Made by a program: the position numbers and the translations under genes. Below the pieces are notes generated by a model. It was not told the DNA's origin. It worked only from the letters and a program-made list of their open reading frames with translations, and ran no database searches. A DNA stretch of 64,000 nucleotides from Proteiniborus ethanoligenes (GTDB lineage Bacteria > Bacillota > Clostridia > Tissierellales > Proteiniboraceae): contig NZ_FNQE01000002.1 in NCBI RefSeq assembly GCF_900107485.1, positions 140,319 to 204,318 on the forward strand, written 5' to 3'. This document shows positions 53,100 to 61,913 of the stretch, one piece after another. Within the stretch, counting starts at the first letter, position 1. Every line of letters begins with the position of its first letter.

Positions 53100-53468
53100 A
53101 TGACTTTTTCAGAAATTATAAGCATAAACGATGCATTAGTCATAACTGGCTTTAGTATGCTACTAGTATTCGTAGCCTTAATAGCAATATCCTATATACT
53201 AAGCGGATTTAAACTACTAGCAGCAGGACAGGAAAAAAAAAATAATAATCAAGTAAGCTCAATAGGAGTTACTAGAGAAGCAGATGGTCCATCAGCTAAC
53301 CTTGTAGCAGAAGAAGAAGATTTAGAGCTAATAGCAGTAATAACAGCAAGTATAGCAGCAACTCTTCAAACTTCAACTAGCAATATAGTAGTTAGAAACA
53401 TAACAAGAATACCACAAACAACACCTTTATGGGGTCTAGTATCAAGACAACAAATGACAAACAAATAG
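53100..53468 (+). CDS. mmdD: Sodium pump decarboxylase gamma/delta subunit (OadG family)
   Basis: A 122-aa protein with one N-terminal membrane helix (about residues 14-38, LVITGFSMLLVFVALIAIS). A polar linker and a C-terminal region follow (ELIAVITASIAATLQTSTSN, VVRNITRIPQTTPLWGLVSR) that matches the end of OadG/MmdD proteins. These subunits hold the carboxyltransferase to the membrane beta subunit. The ATG is 13 bp after mmdA, with AAAGAGGTGAAATAA. Confidence 0.9.
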   Translation: MTFSEIISINDALVITGFSMLLVFVALIAISYILSGFKLLAAGQEKKNNNQVSSIGVTREADGPSANLVAEEEDLELIAVITASIAATLQTSTSNIVVRNITRIPQTTPLWGLVSRQQMTNK

Positions 53469-53503
53469 AAAACTATAACCATATATATTAAGGAGGCAAA
53501 ACA

Positions 53504-53908
53504 ATGAAAAAATATATAGTAAACGTAAACGGTAAAAGTTACGAAGTGGAAATAGAAGAAGTAGGTGGCTCCTCACAAGCCGTGTCAAGTCCAGCACCAG
53601 TATCAGCACCAGTAGCGGCACCAGTACAATCAGCACCAAAAGCAGCACCAGCACCAAAAGCAGAAGCAAAACCAGCAGTACAAGTGCCACAAGGAGCAGA
53701 AGTAGTAGAAGCACCAATGCCAGGAACAATCCTAGATATAAAAGTAAATCAAGGAGATGCAGTTAAAAAAGGACAGGTATTAGTAATATTAGAAGCAATG
53801 AAAATGGAAAACGAAATAATGGCACCAAGAGATGGAAAAGTAGCTTCAGTAAATACTTCAAAAGGTGCATCAGTAAACTTAGGTGATGCCCTAGTCACAC
53901 TAGAATAG
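53504..53908 (+). CDS. mmdC: Biotin carrier protein of the decarboxylase pump
   Basis: A 134-aa biotinyl-domain protein. An N-terminal segment (YIVNVNGKSYEVEIEEVGG) is joined by an Ala/Pro-rich flexible linker (about residues 25-65) to the lipoyl/biotinyl domain with VEAPMPGTILDIKVNQGDAV and the biotin lysine in LEAMKMENEI. It moves CO2 from MmdA to the membrane subunit. It is the only biotin acceptor seen in the window and may also serve OadA at 43912. Start ATG with AAGGAGGCAAAACA. Confidence 0.96.
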   Translation: MKKYIVNVNGKSYEVEIEEVGGSSQAVSSPAPVSAPVAAPVQSAPKAAPAPKAEAKPAVQVPQGAEVVEAPMPGTILDIKVNQGDAVKKGQVLVILEAMKMENEIMAPRDGKVASVNTSKGASVNLGDALVTLE

Positions 53909-53943
53909 CATTAAAATACTAGTCCGAAAGAGAGGTTAGCTAA

Positions 53944-55125
53944 ATGTTTTTAGAATTATTGAAAGGTTTCTGGGCAAGCACAGGCTTCGTTGCCCTGACA
54001 CCAGGTCACATGATAATGATAGTAGTTTCACTTATATTACTATATCTAGCAATAAAAAAAGGCTTTGAGCCCTTACTATTACTGCCAATAGCATTTGGAA
54101 TGCTATTAGCAAACCTGCCATTAGGAGGGTTAATGTCAGAGCCAGTAGTAGAAATAATAAGAGACCCAAATACAGGAGAATTAGTTTCTCAAACAAAACA
54201 ATTAGGCGGATTACTATACTATCTATACCAAGGAGTTAAGCTTGGTATATATCCACCATTAATATTCTTAGGCGTAGGAGCAATGACAGACTTTGGTCCA
54301 CTAATAGCAAACCCAAGAAGCTTGCTATTAGGAGCAGCAGCACAATTTGGAATATTCTTCACATTTATCGGTGCAACAGTACTAGGATTTACAGGACCAG
54401 AAGCAGCCTCCATAGGAATTATAGGTGGAGCAGACGGACCAACAGCACTATTCCTAACAAGTAAATTAGCAGACCATTTATTAGGTCCAATAGCAGTAGC
54501 AGCTTATTCATACATGGCATTAGTACCAATAATACAACCACCAATAATGAGAGCATTAACAACAAAAAAAGAGAGGCAAGTTAAGATGGAGCAGTTAAGA
54601 GTAGTTACAAAGACAGAAAAGATACTTATGCCAATAGTAGTAACAATACTTTGTACACTACTACTACCATCAGCAGCCCCCCTAGTAGGCTTCCTAATGC
54701 TTGGTAACCTAATAAGAGAATCAGGCGTAGTAGAGAGACTTTCAAAGACAGCACAAAATGAACTAACAAATATAGTAGTAATATTCCTAGGAGTAACAGT
54801 AGGAGCAACAGCATCAGCAGAGCAATTCCTAAGATTAGATACATTAAAAATAATTGGTTTAGGACTTATAGCATTCTCCATAGGCACAGCAGCAGGAGTA
54901 ATATTTGGTAAGATCATGTACAAGCTATCTGGAGGAAAAGTTAATCCACTAATAGGAGCAGCAGGAGTATCAGCAGTACCAATGGCAGCAAGAGTAGCTC
55001 AAAAAGTAGGACAAGAAGAAAATCCATCAAACTTCCTACTAATGCATGCAATGGGACCAAACGTTGCAGGAGTTATAGGCTCAGCAGTAGCAGCAGGAGC
55101 ACTTTTGATGTTCTTTGGAGGTTAA
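53944..55125 (+). CDS. mmdB: Sodium-translocating decarboxylase beta subunit (OadB/MmdB family)
   Basis: A 393-aa membrane protein with about nine helices that decarboxylates carboxybiotin and exports sodium. Recognised are [59 protein letters not shown] (with the essential Asp in the first re-entrant region) and [20 protein letters not shown] with [18 protein letters not shown]. Length is in the family range. The ATG follows GAGAGGTTAGCTAA. It closes the mmdADCB operon before a strong terminator. Confidence 0.96.
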   Translation: MFLELLKGFWASTGFVALTPGHMIMIVVSLILLYLAIKKGFEPLLLLPIAFGMLLANLPLGGLMSEPVVEIIRDPNTGELVSQTKQLGGLLYYLYQGVKLGIYPPLIFLGVGAMTDFGPLIANPRSLLLGAAAQFGIFFTFIGATVLGFTGPEAASIGIIGGADGPTALFLTSKLADHLLGPIAVAAYSYMALVPIIQPPIMRALTTKKERQVKMEQLRVVTKTEKILMPIVVTILCTLLLPSAAPLVGFLMLGNLIRESGVVERLSKTAQNELTNIVVIFLGVTVGATASAEQFLRLDTLKIIGLGLIAFSIGTAAGVIFGKIMYKLSGGKVNPLIGAAGVSAVPMAARVAQKVGQEENPSNFLLMHAMGPNVAGVIGSAVAAGALLMFFGG

Positions 55126-55160
55126 GCTATAACAAAGTTTAAATAGAATATGATAAAAGC

Positions 55161-55195
55161 TAAGGGTGCCGTTTCGGTACCCTTAAATATTTTTT
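55161..55195 (+). terminator. Terminator of the methylmalonyl-CoA operon
   Basis: TAAGGGTGCCG, loop TTT, CGGTACCCTTA (55161-55185, one G-T pair) followed by a T run. Confidence 0.88.
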
Positions 55196-55289
55196 GAATA
55201 ATTAGTGATTTTATCTGCTAATTGTTTTAATATATATATAGGGAAGGTTGCCCCTATTGCTCCGTCAAACCATGAAAAGGGGGATTAGA

Positions 55290-56276
55290 TTGAAAGAAAA
55301 AATATTGAAGCTACTAAAAGATAGTAAGAATGAATTTATCTCAGGTCAAGAAATAAGCCAGCAATTAAATGTAAGCAGAACAGCTATTTGGAAATATATC
55401 AACGCATTAAAAGAAGAAGGCTATGAAATAGAATCTGTATCTAGGAAGGGGTATATGCTTTTATCCACACCTGATATCCTTAACTATGAAGAAATCCGCA
55501 AATATTTAGAAACAAAGCATATAGGAAGAGAAATTTTTTATTTTGATACACTAGACTCAACTAATCTAAAGGCAAAAGAGCTTGCAGCTAATGAACAAAA
55601 GGAAGGAACTGTAGTAATAGCAGAAGAACAAACAAATGGAAGAGGTAGGCTAGGACGAAGCTGGTCATCTCCTAAGAAAAAAGGAATATGGATGTCAATA
55701 ATTCTAACACCAGAAATAGAGCCTACAGATGCTGCTAAGGTGACTCAAGTAGCTGCTGCTGCCGTATGGAAAGGAATAAATGAGGTAGGTGTAAAGACAC
55801 AAATTAAATGGCCTAATGATATAGTTTTAAATGGTAAAAAGGTTTGTGGTGTATTGACAGAGATGAGTGGAGAATTAAACAGATTAAACTATTTAGTAGT
55901 AGGGATTGGTATAAATGCCAATATGTCTGATGAAGACTTCCCAGAAGAAATCAGAGGCTTGGCTACTTCATTGAAAATTGAACTCAATAAAGAAGTAGAA
56001 AGAAAAGAATTGATTGGACGAATATTAAATAATTTTGAGGAATTATATGAAGAGCTAATCCACAATAATAGCATTGATAAAAGCATAAAAATATGTGTAG
56101 AAAATTCTGCTCTTATCGGGAAAGATGTAAGATTGATATTAAAGGGTAAAGAGGAAGAAGCTAAAGCCATAGATATTAGTAAAGAAGGAGAGCTAATTAT
56201 TCAAGATAAAAACGGAGACATTTCTAAAATTATTTCTGGGGAAGTATCAGTAAGAGGATTATATGGCTATGTATAA
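55290..56276 (+). CDS. birA: Biotin--[acetyl-CoA-carboxylase] ligase / biotin repressor
   Basis: A 328-aa bifunctional protein. Residues 1-65 form a winged helix (KLLKDSKNEFISGQEISQQL, VSRTAIWKYINALKEEGYEI). The ligase domain follows with TLDSTNLKAKE, the biotinyl-AMP loop EEQTNGRGRLGRSWSSPKKK and IKWPNDIVLNGKKVCGVL. A C-terminal SH3-like cap closes it. It biotinylates MmdC and may repress biotin genes. TTG 55290 is favoured by GGGGGA five bases upstream; ATG 55272 is the alternative. It follows the biotin-dependent operon, a sensible neighbourhood. Confidence 0.95.
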   Translation: MKEKILKLLKDSKNEFISGQEISQQLNVSRTAIWKYINALKEEGYEIESVSRKGYMLLSTPDILNYEEIRKYLETKHIGREIFYFDTLDSTNLKAKELAANEQKEGTVVIAEEQTNGRGRLGRSWSSPKKKGIWMSIILTPEIEPTDAAKVTQVAAAAVWKGINEVGVKTQIKWPNDIVLNGKKVCGVLTEMSGELNRLNYLVVGIGINANMSDEDFPEEIRGLATSLKIELNKEVERKELIGRILNNFEELYEELIHNNSIDKSIKICVENSALIGKDVRLILKGKEEEAKAIDISKEGELIIQDKNGDISKIISGEVSVRGLYGYV

Positions 56277-56478
56277 ACTTGCCCTTCTAAGTAATTATGA
56301 AGCCTAAAAAAATTATAAATATAAAAATATAGAAATATTCTTGCATATACTTGCGAAAGTTGCTAAAATAAAATTGAAAAATAGCTAATATCCACGAGGA
56401 ATTAGACTTTTTTGAAAAAATGTTACTAAATAATACGACTGGTATCCTATAAAGGAGCTAGAGCGGGAGGCGATTTAC

Positions 56479-57252
56479 ATGTCAAATATTTGTATCAAAT
56501 CATCTTTTAATATTAGAAAGATGACTATTGTAGGAGTGCTTGGTGCCATTTCAGCAGTGCTTGGAATGACTCCAATAGGTTTTATTCCAGTAGGTCCAAC
56601 TAATGCAACTATCATGCATATACCTGTAATTATAGGAGCTATAGTAGAAGGGCCAATAGTTGGTATGCTTGTAGGGCTTATATTTGGTGTTTTTAGTTTG
56701 ATTAGAGCTATTACAACACCTACAGTCATATCTCCAGTATTCTATAATCCATTAGTATCTATACTGCCAAGAGTGCTAATAGGATTAGTTTCTTACTACA
56801 CATATGTAGCTGTAAAAAGAATGAATAAAAAAACCTCTATTATTGTTCTAGGAACTATTTGGACTGGTGTATTAGCCTACTTGTCCATTGCTTTTGTGAA
56901 AAATATAAGCAGCTACTCAGCAAGAAGTATTAGTTTAGGTTCTTTAGCTTTTAGTGGAGCTTTAGTTATATTTACCTTAGTCATAGGATGGATGTCCTAT
57001 AAAAAGCTAAACCATAATGCATTAGACATAGTGATTTCTACTATAGCAGGGACCCTTACCAATACTGTAGGAGTTTTGGGAATGATTTACCTGTTTTATG
57101 GGAGATGGTTTGTGGAAATGATGGGTGGAGACCCAGAATTAGCAGGCAAAGTAATACTAGGAGTAGGTGTAGCTAATGGCATACCAGAAGCGATTATAGC
57201 TGTTATAATAGTCACTAGTGTAATATTGAGTATGAAAAAACAATCAAAATAA
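56479..57252 (+). CDS. panT: ECF transporter S component, probably for pantothenate
   Basis: A 257-aa membrane protein with about six helices, of the ECF substrate-binding type. It begins with a short cytoplasmic tail, then MTIVGVLGAISAVLGMTPIG, IMHIPVIIGAIVEGPIVGML and VLGVGVANGIPEAIIAVIIV-like residues (here ILGVGVANGIPEAIIAV). The shared ECF energising module is not in this window. The pantothenate assignment rests on adjacency to coaX, which phosphorylates pantothenate, and is inference. The ATG has GCGGGAGGCGATTTAC. The gap to coaX is 32 bp, consistent with an operon. Confidence 0.78.
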   Translation: MSNICIKSSFNIRKMTIVGVLGAISAVLGMTPIGFIPVGPTNATIMHIPVIIGAIVEGPIVGMLVGLIFGVFSLIRAITTPTVISPVFYNPLVSILPRVLIGLVSYYTYVAVKRMNKKTSIIVLGTIWTGVLAYLSIAFVKNISSYSARSISLGSLAFSGALVIFTLVIGWMSYKKLNHNALDIVISTIAGTLTNTVGVLGMIYLFYGRWFVEMMGGDPELAGKVILGVGVANGIPEAIIAVIIVTSVILSMKKQSK

Positions 57253-57284
57253 CATAAATGAATTTATGAAAAGAAGGTGGGGCA

Positions 57285-58052
57285 ATGATTTTAGTTTGCG
57301 ACGTAGGGAACACCAATACTGTACTAGGCGTTTTCCAAGGGAAAACACTACTTAAAGATTGGAGAATATCAACTGATAAAAATAAAACATCCGATGAATA
57401 TGGAATTATTTTAGATCAGTTATTTAAATACAATGGAATAAACATAGATGATATTGAAGGTGTAATTATTTCATCTGTTGTTCCTAACCTGATGCATTCA
57501 CTGCATGCTATGAGTATAAAATATTTAAACAAGGAAGCACTAATAGTAGGGCCAGGGATTAAGACAGGTATAAATATAAAATACGATAATCCTAAGGAAG
57601 TAGGAGCAGATAGAATAGTAAATGCAGTTGCTGCATACGAAAAGTATGGTGGACCAATAATTATTGTAGATTTTGGAACTGCTACCACCTTCTGTGCCAT
57701 ATCTAAAGCAGGAGAGTATGAGGGGGGCATCATATCACCAGGCATAATAATATCTAGTGATGCATTATTCCAAAGAACAGCAAAACTTCCTAAGGTAGAA
57801 TTGATTAAACCAGAAAAGGTTATCAACAAAAACACAGTAAACAGCCTACAGTCTGGTATAATATATGGATATGTAGGATTAGTAGATTATATAGTGAAAA
57901 GAATGAAACTTGAAATAGAAGGAGAAGTAAAGGAAGTAATAGCAACAGGAGGACTATCGACCTTAATAGCTAGTGAATCAGAAACTATAACTAAAATCGA
58001 CAAATTACTTACACTAGATGGATTGAGGATTATATATGAGAGAAACAAGTAG
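57285..58052 (+). CDS. coaX: Type III pantothenate kinase
   Basis: A 255-aa cytoplasmic enzyme that phosphorylates pantothenate, the first step to coenzyme A. It is of the ASKHA fold: [65 protein letters not shown] and [10 protein letters not shown]. Normal length. The ATG has AGAAGGTGGGGCA. Its stop codon lies inside a terminator stem (58046-58066). coaX follows ftsH directly in B. subtilis, so here about 22.8 kb separates them. Confidence 0.96.
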   Translation: MILVCDVGNTNTVLGVFQGKTLLKDWRISTDKNKTSDEYGIILDQLFKYNGINIDDIEGVIISSVVPNLMHSLHAMSIKYLNKEALIVGPGIKTGINIKYDNPKEVGADRIVNAVAAYEKYGGPIIIVDFGTATTFCAISKAGEYEGGIISPGIIISSDALFQRTAKLPKVELIKPEKVINKNTVNSLQSGIIYGYVGLVDYIVKRMKLEIEGEVKEVIATGGLSTLIASESETITKIDKLLTLDGLRIIYERNK

Positions 58053-58073
58053 CTAAGAGCTACTTGTTTTTTA
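58046..58073 (+). terminator. Intrinsic terminator after coaX
   Basis: CAAGTAGCT, loop AAG, AGCTACTTG, T run; overlaps the stop codon. Confidence 0.88.
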
Positions 58074-58074
58074 T

Positions 58075-58102
58075 TTGATAAATGTATTAATATGGATATA
58101 AT
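58075..58102 (+). promoter_or_regulatory. Sigma-A promoter of dusB
   Basis: TTGATA (58075-58080), 16 bp, TATAAT (58097-58102), directly after a terminator and 122 bp before the dusB ATG. Confidence 0.6.
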
Positions 58103-58223
58103 AAAGAAATAAGGAACAATAAAATGCATGTTTACAATTTTGAACTTGAATAATTTCATAGTTAAGTTATGTGAATCTCTACTTAGTATTTTATTTAAAT
58201 CCAAGGGTAAGGAGAGTGAACAA

Positions 58224-59201
58224 ATGAAAATAGGAAATGTAGAAATAAAGAACAGAGTATTTTTAGCCCCTATGGCTGGTGTTACAGATATGATTTTTAG
58301 GATAATATGCAAGGAAATGGGTGCTGGACTAGTATATAGCGAAATGGTAAGTACAAAAGGACTTTATTACAATGATGAAAAAACAGAAGAACTAATGATG
58401 ATAGATCAAGAGGAAAGACCTGTAGCACTGCAAATATTCGGCTCAGATTCAGAGATTATGAAAAAGGTAACATATGACTACATAAATAAAAGAGAAGACA
58501 TAGATATTATAGACATAAATATGGGGTGCCCAACTCCCAAAATAGTAAAAAATGGGGACGGAAGTGCTCTTATGAAGAATCCAAGACTGGTGGGACAGAT
58601 TGTAAAAGCCGTTGTAAGTGTATCTGCCAAACCTGTTACAGTAAAGATAAGATCAGGCTGGGATGCATTAAATATCAATGCAGTAGAAATTGCAAAAATA
58701 ATAGAAGCAAATGGTGCAAGTGCTGTTGCTGTTCATGGAAGAACTAGAGAACAGTTTTATTCAGGAGAAGCTGATTGGCAGGTTATCAAAAAAGTAAAAG
58801 AAAATCTTTCTATACCTGTTATTGGTAATGGTGATATATGCTCCCCAGAAGATGGCTTAAAAATAATAAAGGAAACTGGCTGTGATGGAATAATGATAGG
58901 AAGAGGATGCAGGGGTAATCCTTGGATATTTAAAAGGACTGTTGCGTTGATCGATGGAGGAGCTCTATTGCCACAACCATCAGAGCCGGAAAGAATAGAC
59001 ATGTGTATAGAACATTTTAAAAGGCTGTGTGATTTCAAAGGAGAGAGGGTTGGAGTTAAAGAAATGAGGAAGCATATAGCCTGGTACATTAAAGGAATAA
59101 GAGATTCAGCAGAGATGAGAAATAAAGTAAATAAAATAACTGATAAGGAACAAATGGAAAATGCGCTTCAAAGCTATAAAATATTAGTAAGTAAAGGTTA
59201 A
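58224..59201 (+). CDS. dusB: tRNA-dihydrouridine synthase B
   Basis: A 325-aa FMN enzyme reducing uridine to dihydrouridine in tRNA. The N-terminal TIM barrel has VFLAPMAGVTDMIFR, VALQIFGSDSEIM, DINMGCPTPKIVKNGDGSAL with the catalytic cysteine, VTVKIRSGWD, AVHGRTREQFYSG and GIMIGRGCRGNPWIF. A C-terminal helical tRNA-binding domain has EMRKHIAWYIKG. The ATG at 58224 has GGTAAGGAGAGTGAACAA; the longer upstream reading is not family-like. Backbone synteny coaX-dusB-greA-lysS. Confidence 0.96.
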   Translation: MKIGNVEIKNRVFLAPMAGVTDMIFRIICKEMGAGLVYSEMVSTKGLYYNDEKTEELMMIDQEERPVALQIFGSDSEIMKKVTYDYINKREDIDIIDINMGCPTPKIVKNGDGSALMKNPRLVGQIVKAVVSVSAKPVTVKIRSGWDALNINAVEIAKIIEANGASAVAVHGRTREQFYSGEADWQVIKKVKENLSIPVIGNGDICSPEDGLKIIKETGCDGIMIGRGCRGNPWIFKRTVALIDGGALLPQPSEPERIDMCIEHFKRLCDFKGERVGVKEMRKHIAWYIKGIRDSAEMRNKVNKITDKEQMENALQSYKILVSKG

Positions 59202-59275
59202 TTATCTCATTTTAGATAGGTTAATTAACATATAGCTGTAATTCTAAAGAAATCTTTTATTTGGAGGATATTTCT

Positions 59276-60214
59276 ATGAAGAAAGTTGTAAGCATAAGCA
59301 TAGGTTCATCTAAAAGAAACCACAGGGTACAGACTAATATATTGGGGCAAGAAATACTAATAGAAAGAATAGGAACAGATGGGGATAAAGGCAAGGCAAT
59401 AGAATTAATAAAGAATTTAGATGGGAAAGTAGATGCTTTTGGGCTAGGTGGAATAGATATGTACTTAAAGTGCAAAGACAAAAGATATACTATAAAGGAC
59501 TCTATTCCCTTAAAACAAGCTGCAGTTAAAACACCTATTCTAGATGGAACTTTTTTAAAGGACACATTAGAAAGGCGCATAATAAAGCAGGTGGATAAGG
59601 AAGGGATAGTAAGTTTAGAAGGGAAAAAAGTTTTAATTACATCTGCCTTAGATAGATATGGCATGGCAGCCGCATTTGAAGAGTCAGAAAGTAATGTTAT
59701 TTATGGTGATGTAATATTTGCCCTTGGAATACCTTTGAGAATAAGGTCATATAATACCTTATACAATGTAGCTAGGCTATTAGCACCATTAATATTAAGA
59801 CTACCCTTTGAAATGCTTTATCCTACTGGAAAGGCTCAAGACACTGTATCAAATAGCAAATACAACATATTTTTTCAAGAAGCAGATATTATAGCAGGAG
59901 ATTACCTTTACATAAAAAAGAATATGCCCATCAATATGGAAGGCAAGATAATAATCACTAACACAATAACGGCAAAGGATGTAGAAGATCTAGAACAAAG
60001 AGGAGTCAAATTGCTAGTAACTACTACACCTACCTTCAATGGGAGGTCCTTTGGAACTAATGTAATGGAAGCTATGATAGTAGCACTATGTGAGAAAACA
60101 CCAGAAAATATGAGCTCGAGAGATTTTGATTTAATACTAGACAAGTTGAATTTTAGTCCAAGGATAGAATACCTTAATGAAGGAAAGAGATCAAAGCTTA
60201 ACAATAAATATTGA
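59276..60214 (+). CDS. Conserved protein of uncertain function (often annotated quinate 5-dehydrogenase)
   Basis: A 312-aa soluble protein starting KKVVSISIGSSKRNHRVQTN, with GTDGDKGKAIELI, DAFGLGGIDMYL, KVLITSALDRYGMAAAFEE, GDVIFALGIPLRIRSY and TTPTFNGRSFGTNVMEAMIV. Close relatives in Clostridia carry the automatic name quinate 5-dehydrogenase, which I would not trust: no NAD-binding glycine motif or shikimate pathway partner is visible. ATG 59276 has TTTGGAGGATATTTCT. It lies 12 bp before the next gene and is surely cotranscribed with it; the two look like a functional pair. Confidence 0.7.
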   Translation: MKKVVSISIGSSKRNHRVQTNILGQEILIERIGTDGDKGKAIELIKNLDGKVDAFGLGGIDMYLKCKDKRYTIKDSIPLKQAAVKTPILDGTFLKDTLERRIIKQVDKEGIVSLEGKKVLITSALDRYGMAAAFEESESNVIYGDVIFALGIPLRIRSYNTLYNVARLLAPLILRLPFEMLYPTGKAQDTVSNSKYNIFFQEADIIAGDYLYIKKNMPINMEGKIIITNTITAKDVEDLEQRGVKLLVTTTPTFNGRSFGTNVMEAMIVALCEKTPENMSSRDFDLILDKLNFSPRIEYLNEGKRSKLNNKY

Positions 60215-60226
60215 AAGGGGAAAGGT

Positions 60227-61219
60227 GTGTGTCAGGGTAAATTTATATATATATTAGATCCCCAGGATTTTAATACTTTCATGAAAAGAGGAATATTAAA
60301 GTACATACCTGACAAAATGCTTTTATTGTTTAGCAAGAGGATAAAGCCAAGAATTTTGTATAGTCTAATGAGAGATGGAGATGACAGTGTACAAGGATAT
60401 GTAGCTGGAATTTTTTTAACGTATAAAAATCTAAAAAAAGCAGAATATATATCACAGCTTATATATGCTGTAAATTTAATTAAAAAAGAAGATATGACAA
60501 GTATAATCATAGAAAATGTATACACACTAAGTCAAAATGATATTGAGGAAATAGAGAGCAAGTTAGGACTGAAAATTTTGGATGGTAGAGAACAGATTAT
60601 AGCCTCTACTCTCTATGTCTTAGAAAAAATATCAGATTTAAGAAATCAAAAACTAAATGAAAAGGAGATACTGATAATCAGCGATGATACAGTGCTAACT
60701 GAAAAGCTAGTTCTTGACATGGCAAGAAAAACCAAATATTTAACCATTATGAGTAAAGACAAAATGTTCAGTGAAAACTTAGGAAAGGATGTTTTAAATA
60801 GTACAGGATTATCTCTTAGCTCAATAGTTGAAATAAACAAATCAATACACAAATTTGATATAGTAATTAATTTAACTTTTGATGTGGCACTAGATATTTA
60901 TAAGATTAAGAGAAGAGCTGTAGTAATAGATGCAAGCATAGGAAGAAAACTTGAATCCTTAATAGAAAAAAAGAGAATAGATATATTTATAATATCAGAT
61001 TTTCTATATAGAAATATGAGAACATTTAAAATAGAGCAGGAAGTGTCCATATTTAAAAAAGAAGTTCCTTCATATATATATGAAGGGATTCATAGCCATC
61101 ATAATTATAGGCCAGTAGCAATTAAAGTTAACGGTAAAACATATAAAATGAAAGAAGCTGTAGATATTTATTTTGGGCGTAGACAAAACAGAACAGTATT
61201 TGAAGCAAAATCACAATAA
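60227..61219 (+). CDS. Conserved protein of unknown function, partner of the preceding gene
   Basis: A 330-aa soluble protein I do not recognise securely. The N-terminal region (FIYILDPQDFNTFMKRGILK, RILYSLMRDGDDSVQGYVAG, IFLTYKNLKKAEYI) gives way at about residue 145 to a possible Rossmann-like unit. That unit has EILIISDDTVLTEKLVLDMA, YLTIMSKD, DIVINLTFDVALDIYKIK and AVVIDASI. The C-terminus is basic (GRRQNRTVFEAKSQ). GTG 60227 lies six bases after GGGG, with no ATG in reach. It overlaps nothing and precedes greA by 198 bp. An enzyme acting with the preceding gene is plausible only by context. Confidence 0.7.
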   Translation: MCQGKFIYILDPQDFNTFMKRGILKYIPDKMLLLFSKRIKPRILYSLMRDGDDSVQGYVAGIFLTYKNLKKAEYISQLIYAVNLIKKEDMTSIIIENVYTLSQNDIEEIESKLGLKILDGREQIIASTLYVLEKISDLRNQKLNEKEILIISDDTVLTEKLVLDMARKTKYLTIMSKDKMFSENLGKDVLNSTGLSLSSIVEINKSIHKFDIVINLTFDVALDIYKIKRRAVVIDASIGRKLESLIEKKRIDIFIISDFLYRNMRTFKIEQEVSIFKKEVPSYIYEGIHSHHNYRPVAIKVNGKTYKMKEAVDIYFGRRQNRTVFEAKSQ

Positions 61220-61233
61220 CTACTTATATACTC

Positions 61234-61262
61234 TTGACAATGAATGACTACTAAATTATAAT
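61234..61262 (+). promoter_or_regulatory. Consensus sigma-A promoter upstream of greA
   Basis: TTGACA (61234-61239), exactly 17 bp, TATAAT (61257-61262): a perfect match at all twelve positions. Start predicted near 61269. Confidence 0.85.
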
Positions 61263-61268
61263 AGTCAT

Positions 61269-61316
61269 CATAAATGAGAGGTCAGCACTGTAAGATACTT
61301 ACGGTGCTTATTGTTT
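61269..61316 (+). ncRNA. Candidate short leader RNA / small RNA ending in a hairpin
   Basis: A transcript from the perfect promoter at 61234 meets an 11-bp stem after 15 nt: AGCACTGTAAG (61284-61294), loop ATA, CTTACGGTGCT (61298-61308). TATTGTTTG follows. No ORF with a start and ribosome binding site fits inside. It could be a greA leader with attenuation or a separate small RNA of about 45 nt. Confidence 0.4.
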
Positions 61317-61386
61317 GACTTGCTATAAAAACAGACATTTTAGAAGTTGACTATAAATTTATTTTGCAAAACATTGAAATAATCTA

Positions 61387-61395
61387 TGTTATAAT
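61387..61395 (+). promoter_or_regulatory. Extended -10 promoter proximal to greA
   Basis: TGTTATAAT, 22 bp before the greA ATG; TTGCAA at 61364 is a poorly spaced -35 (20 bp). Confidence 0.5.
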
Positions 61396-61417
61396 TTTTT
61401 GTAAAGGAGAGAGGGAA

Positions 61418-61894
61418 ATGACTGAAAGAGAGATTTTTTTAACTGCAGAGGGGCTAGCAAAAATAGAAGAAGAATACGAGGAGTTAAAAACAGTAAGAAG
61501 AAAAGAAATCGCTGACAGAATAAAACAGGCATTAGCCTTTGGGGATATTAGCGAGAATTCAGAATATGATGAAGCTAAAAATGAACAGGCTCGTTTAGAA
61601 GAACGTATTGCCAAGCTTGAAAGGACTTTAAGAAATGCTAGAATAATAGATAATGAGGAAATTTCAGCAGAAGTAGTTAGTATTGGCTCTAAAGTAATGG
61701 TTAAAGATATTGAATATAATGAAAAAATTGAATATACAATAGTTGGTTCTGCAGAAGCAGATCCATATGAAGAAAGGATTTCTAATGAATCTCCAGTAGG
61801 AAGGGCTTTAATCGGTAGAAAAGCTGGTGAGATAGTAGAGGTACATGTTCCTGATGGAGTTATTCAATACGAAATAATTTCTATTAATAGATAA
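61418..61894 (+). CDS. greA: Transcription elongation factor GreA
   Basis: A 158-aa factor that stimulates RNA cleavage by backtracked RNA polymerase. The N-terminal coiled coil ([40 protein letters not shown]) carries the tip acidic residues D and E of [13 protein letters not shown]. The C-terminal FKBP-like domain has [20 protein letters not shown] and [17 protein letters not shown] 61418 has AAAGGAGAGAGGGAA; the upstream extension is not GreA-like. lysS follows after 19 bp, a common pairing. Confidence 0.97.
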   Translation: MTEREIFLTAEGLAKIEEEYEELKTVRRKEIADRIKQALAFGDISENSEYDEAKNEQARLEERIAKLERTLRNARIIDNEEISAEVVSIGSKVMVKDIEYNEKIEYTIVGSAEADPYEERISNESPVGRALIGRKAGEIVEVHVPDGVIQYEIISINR

Positions 61895-61913
61895 AGTATC
61901 GGAGGCGTATCAA

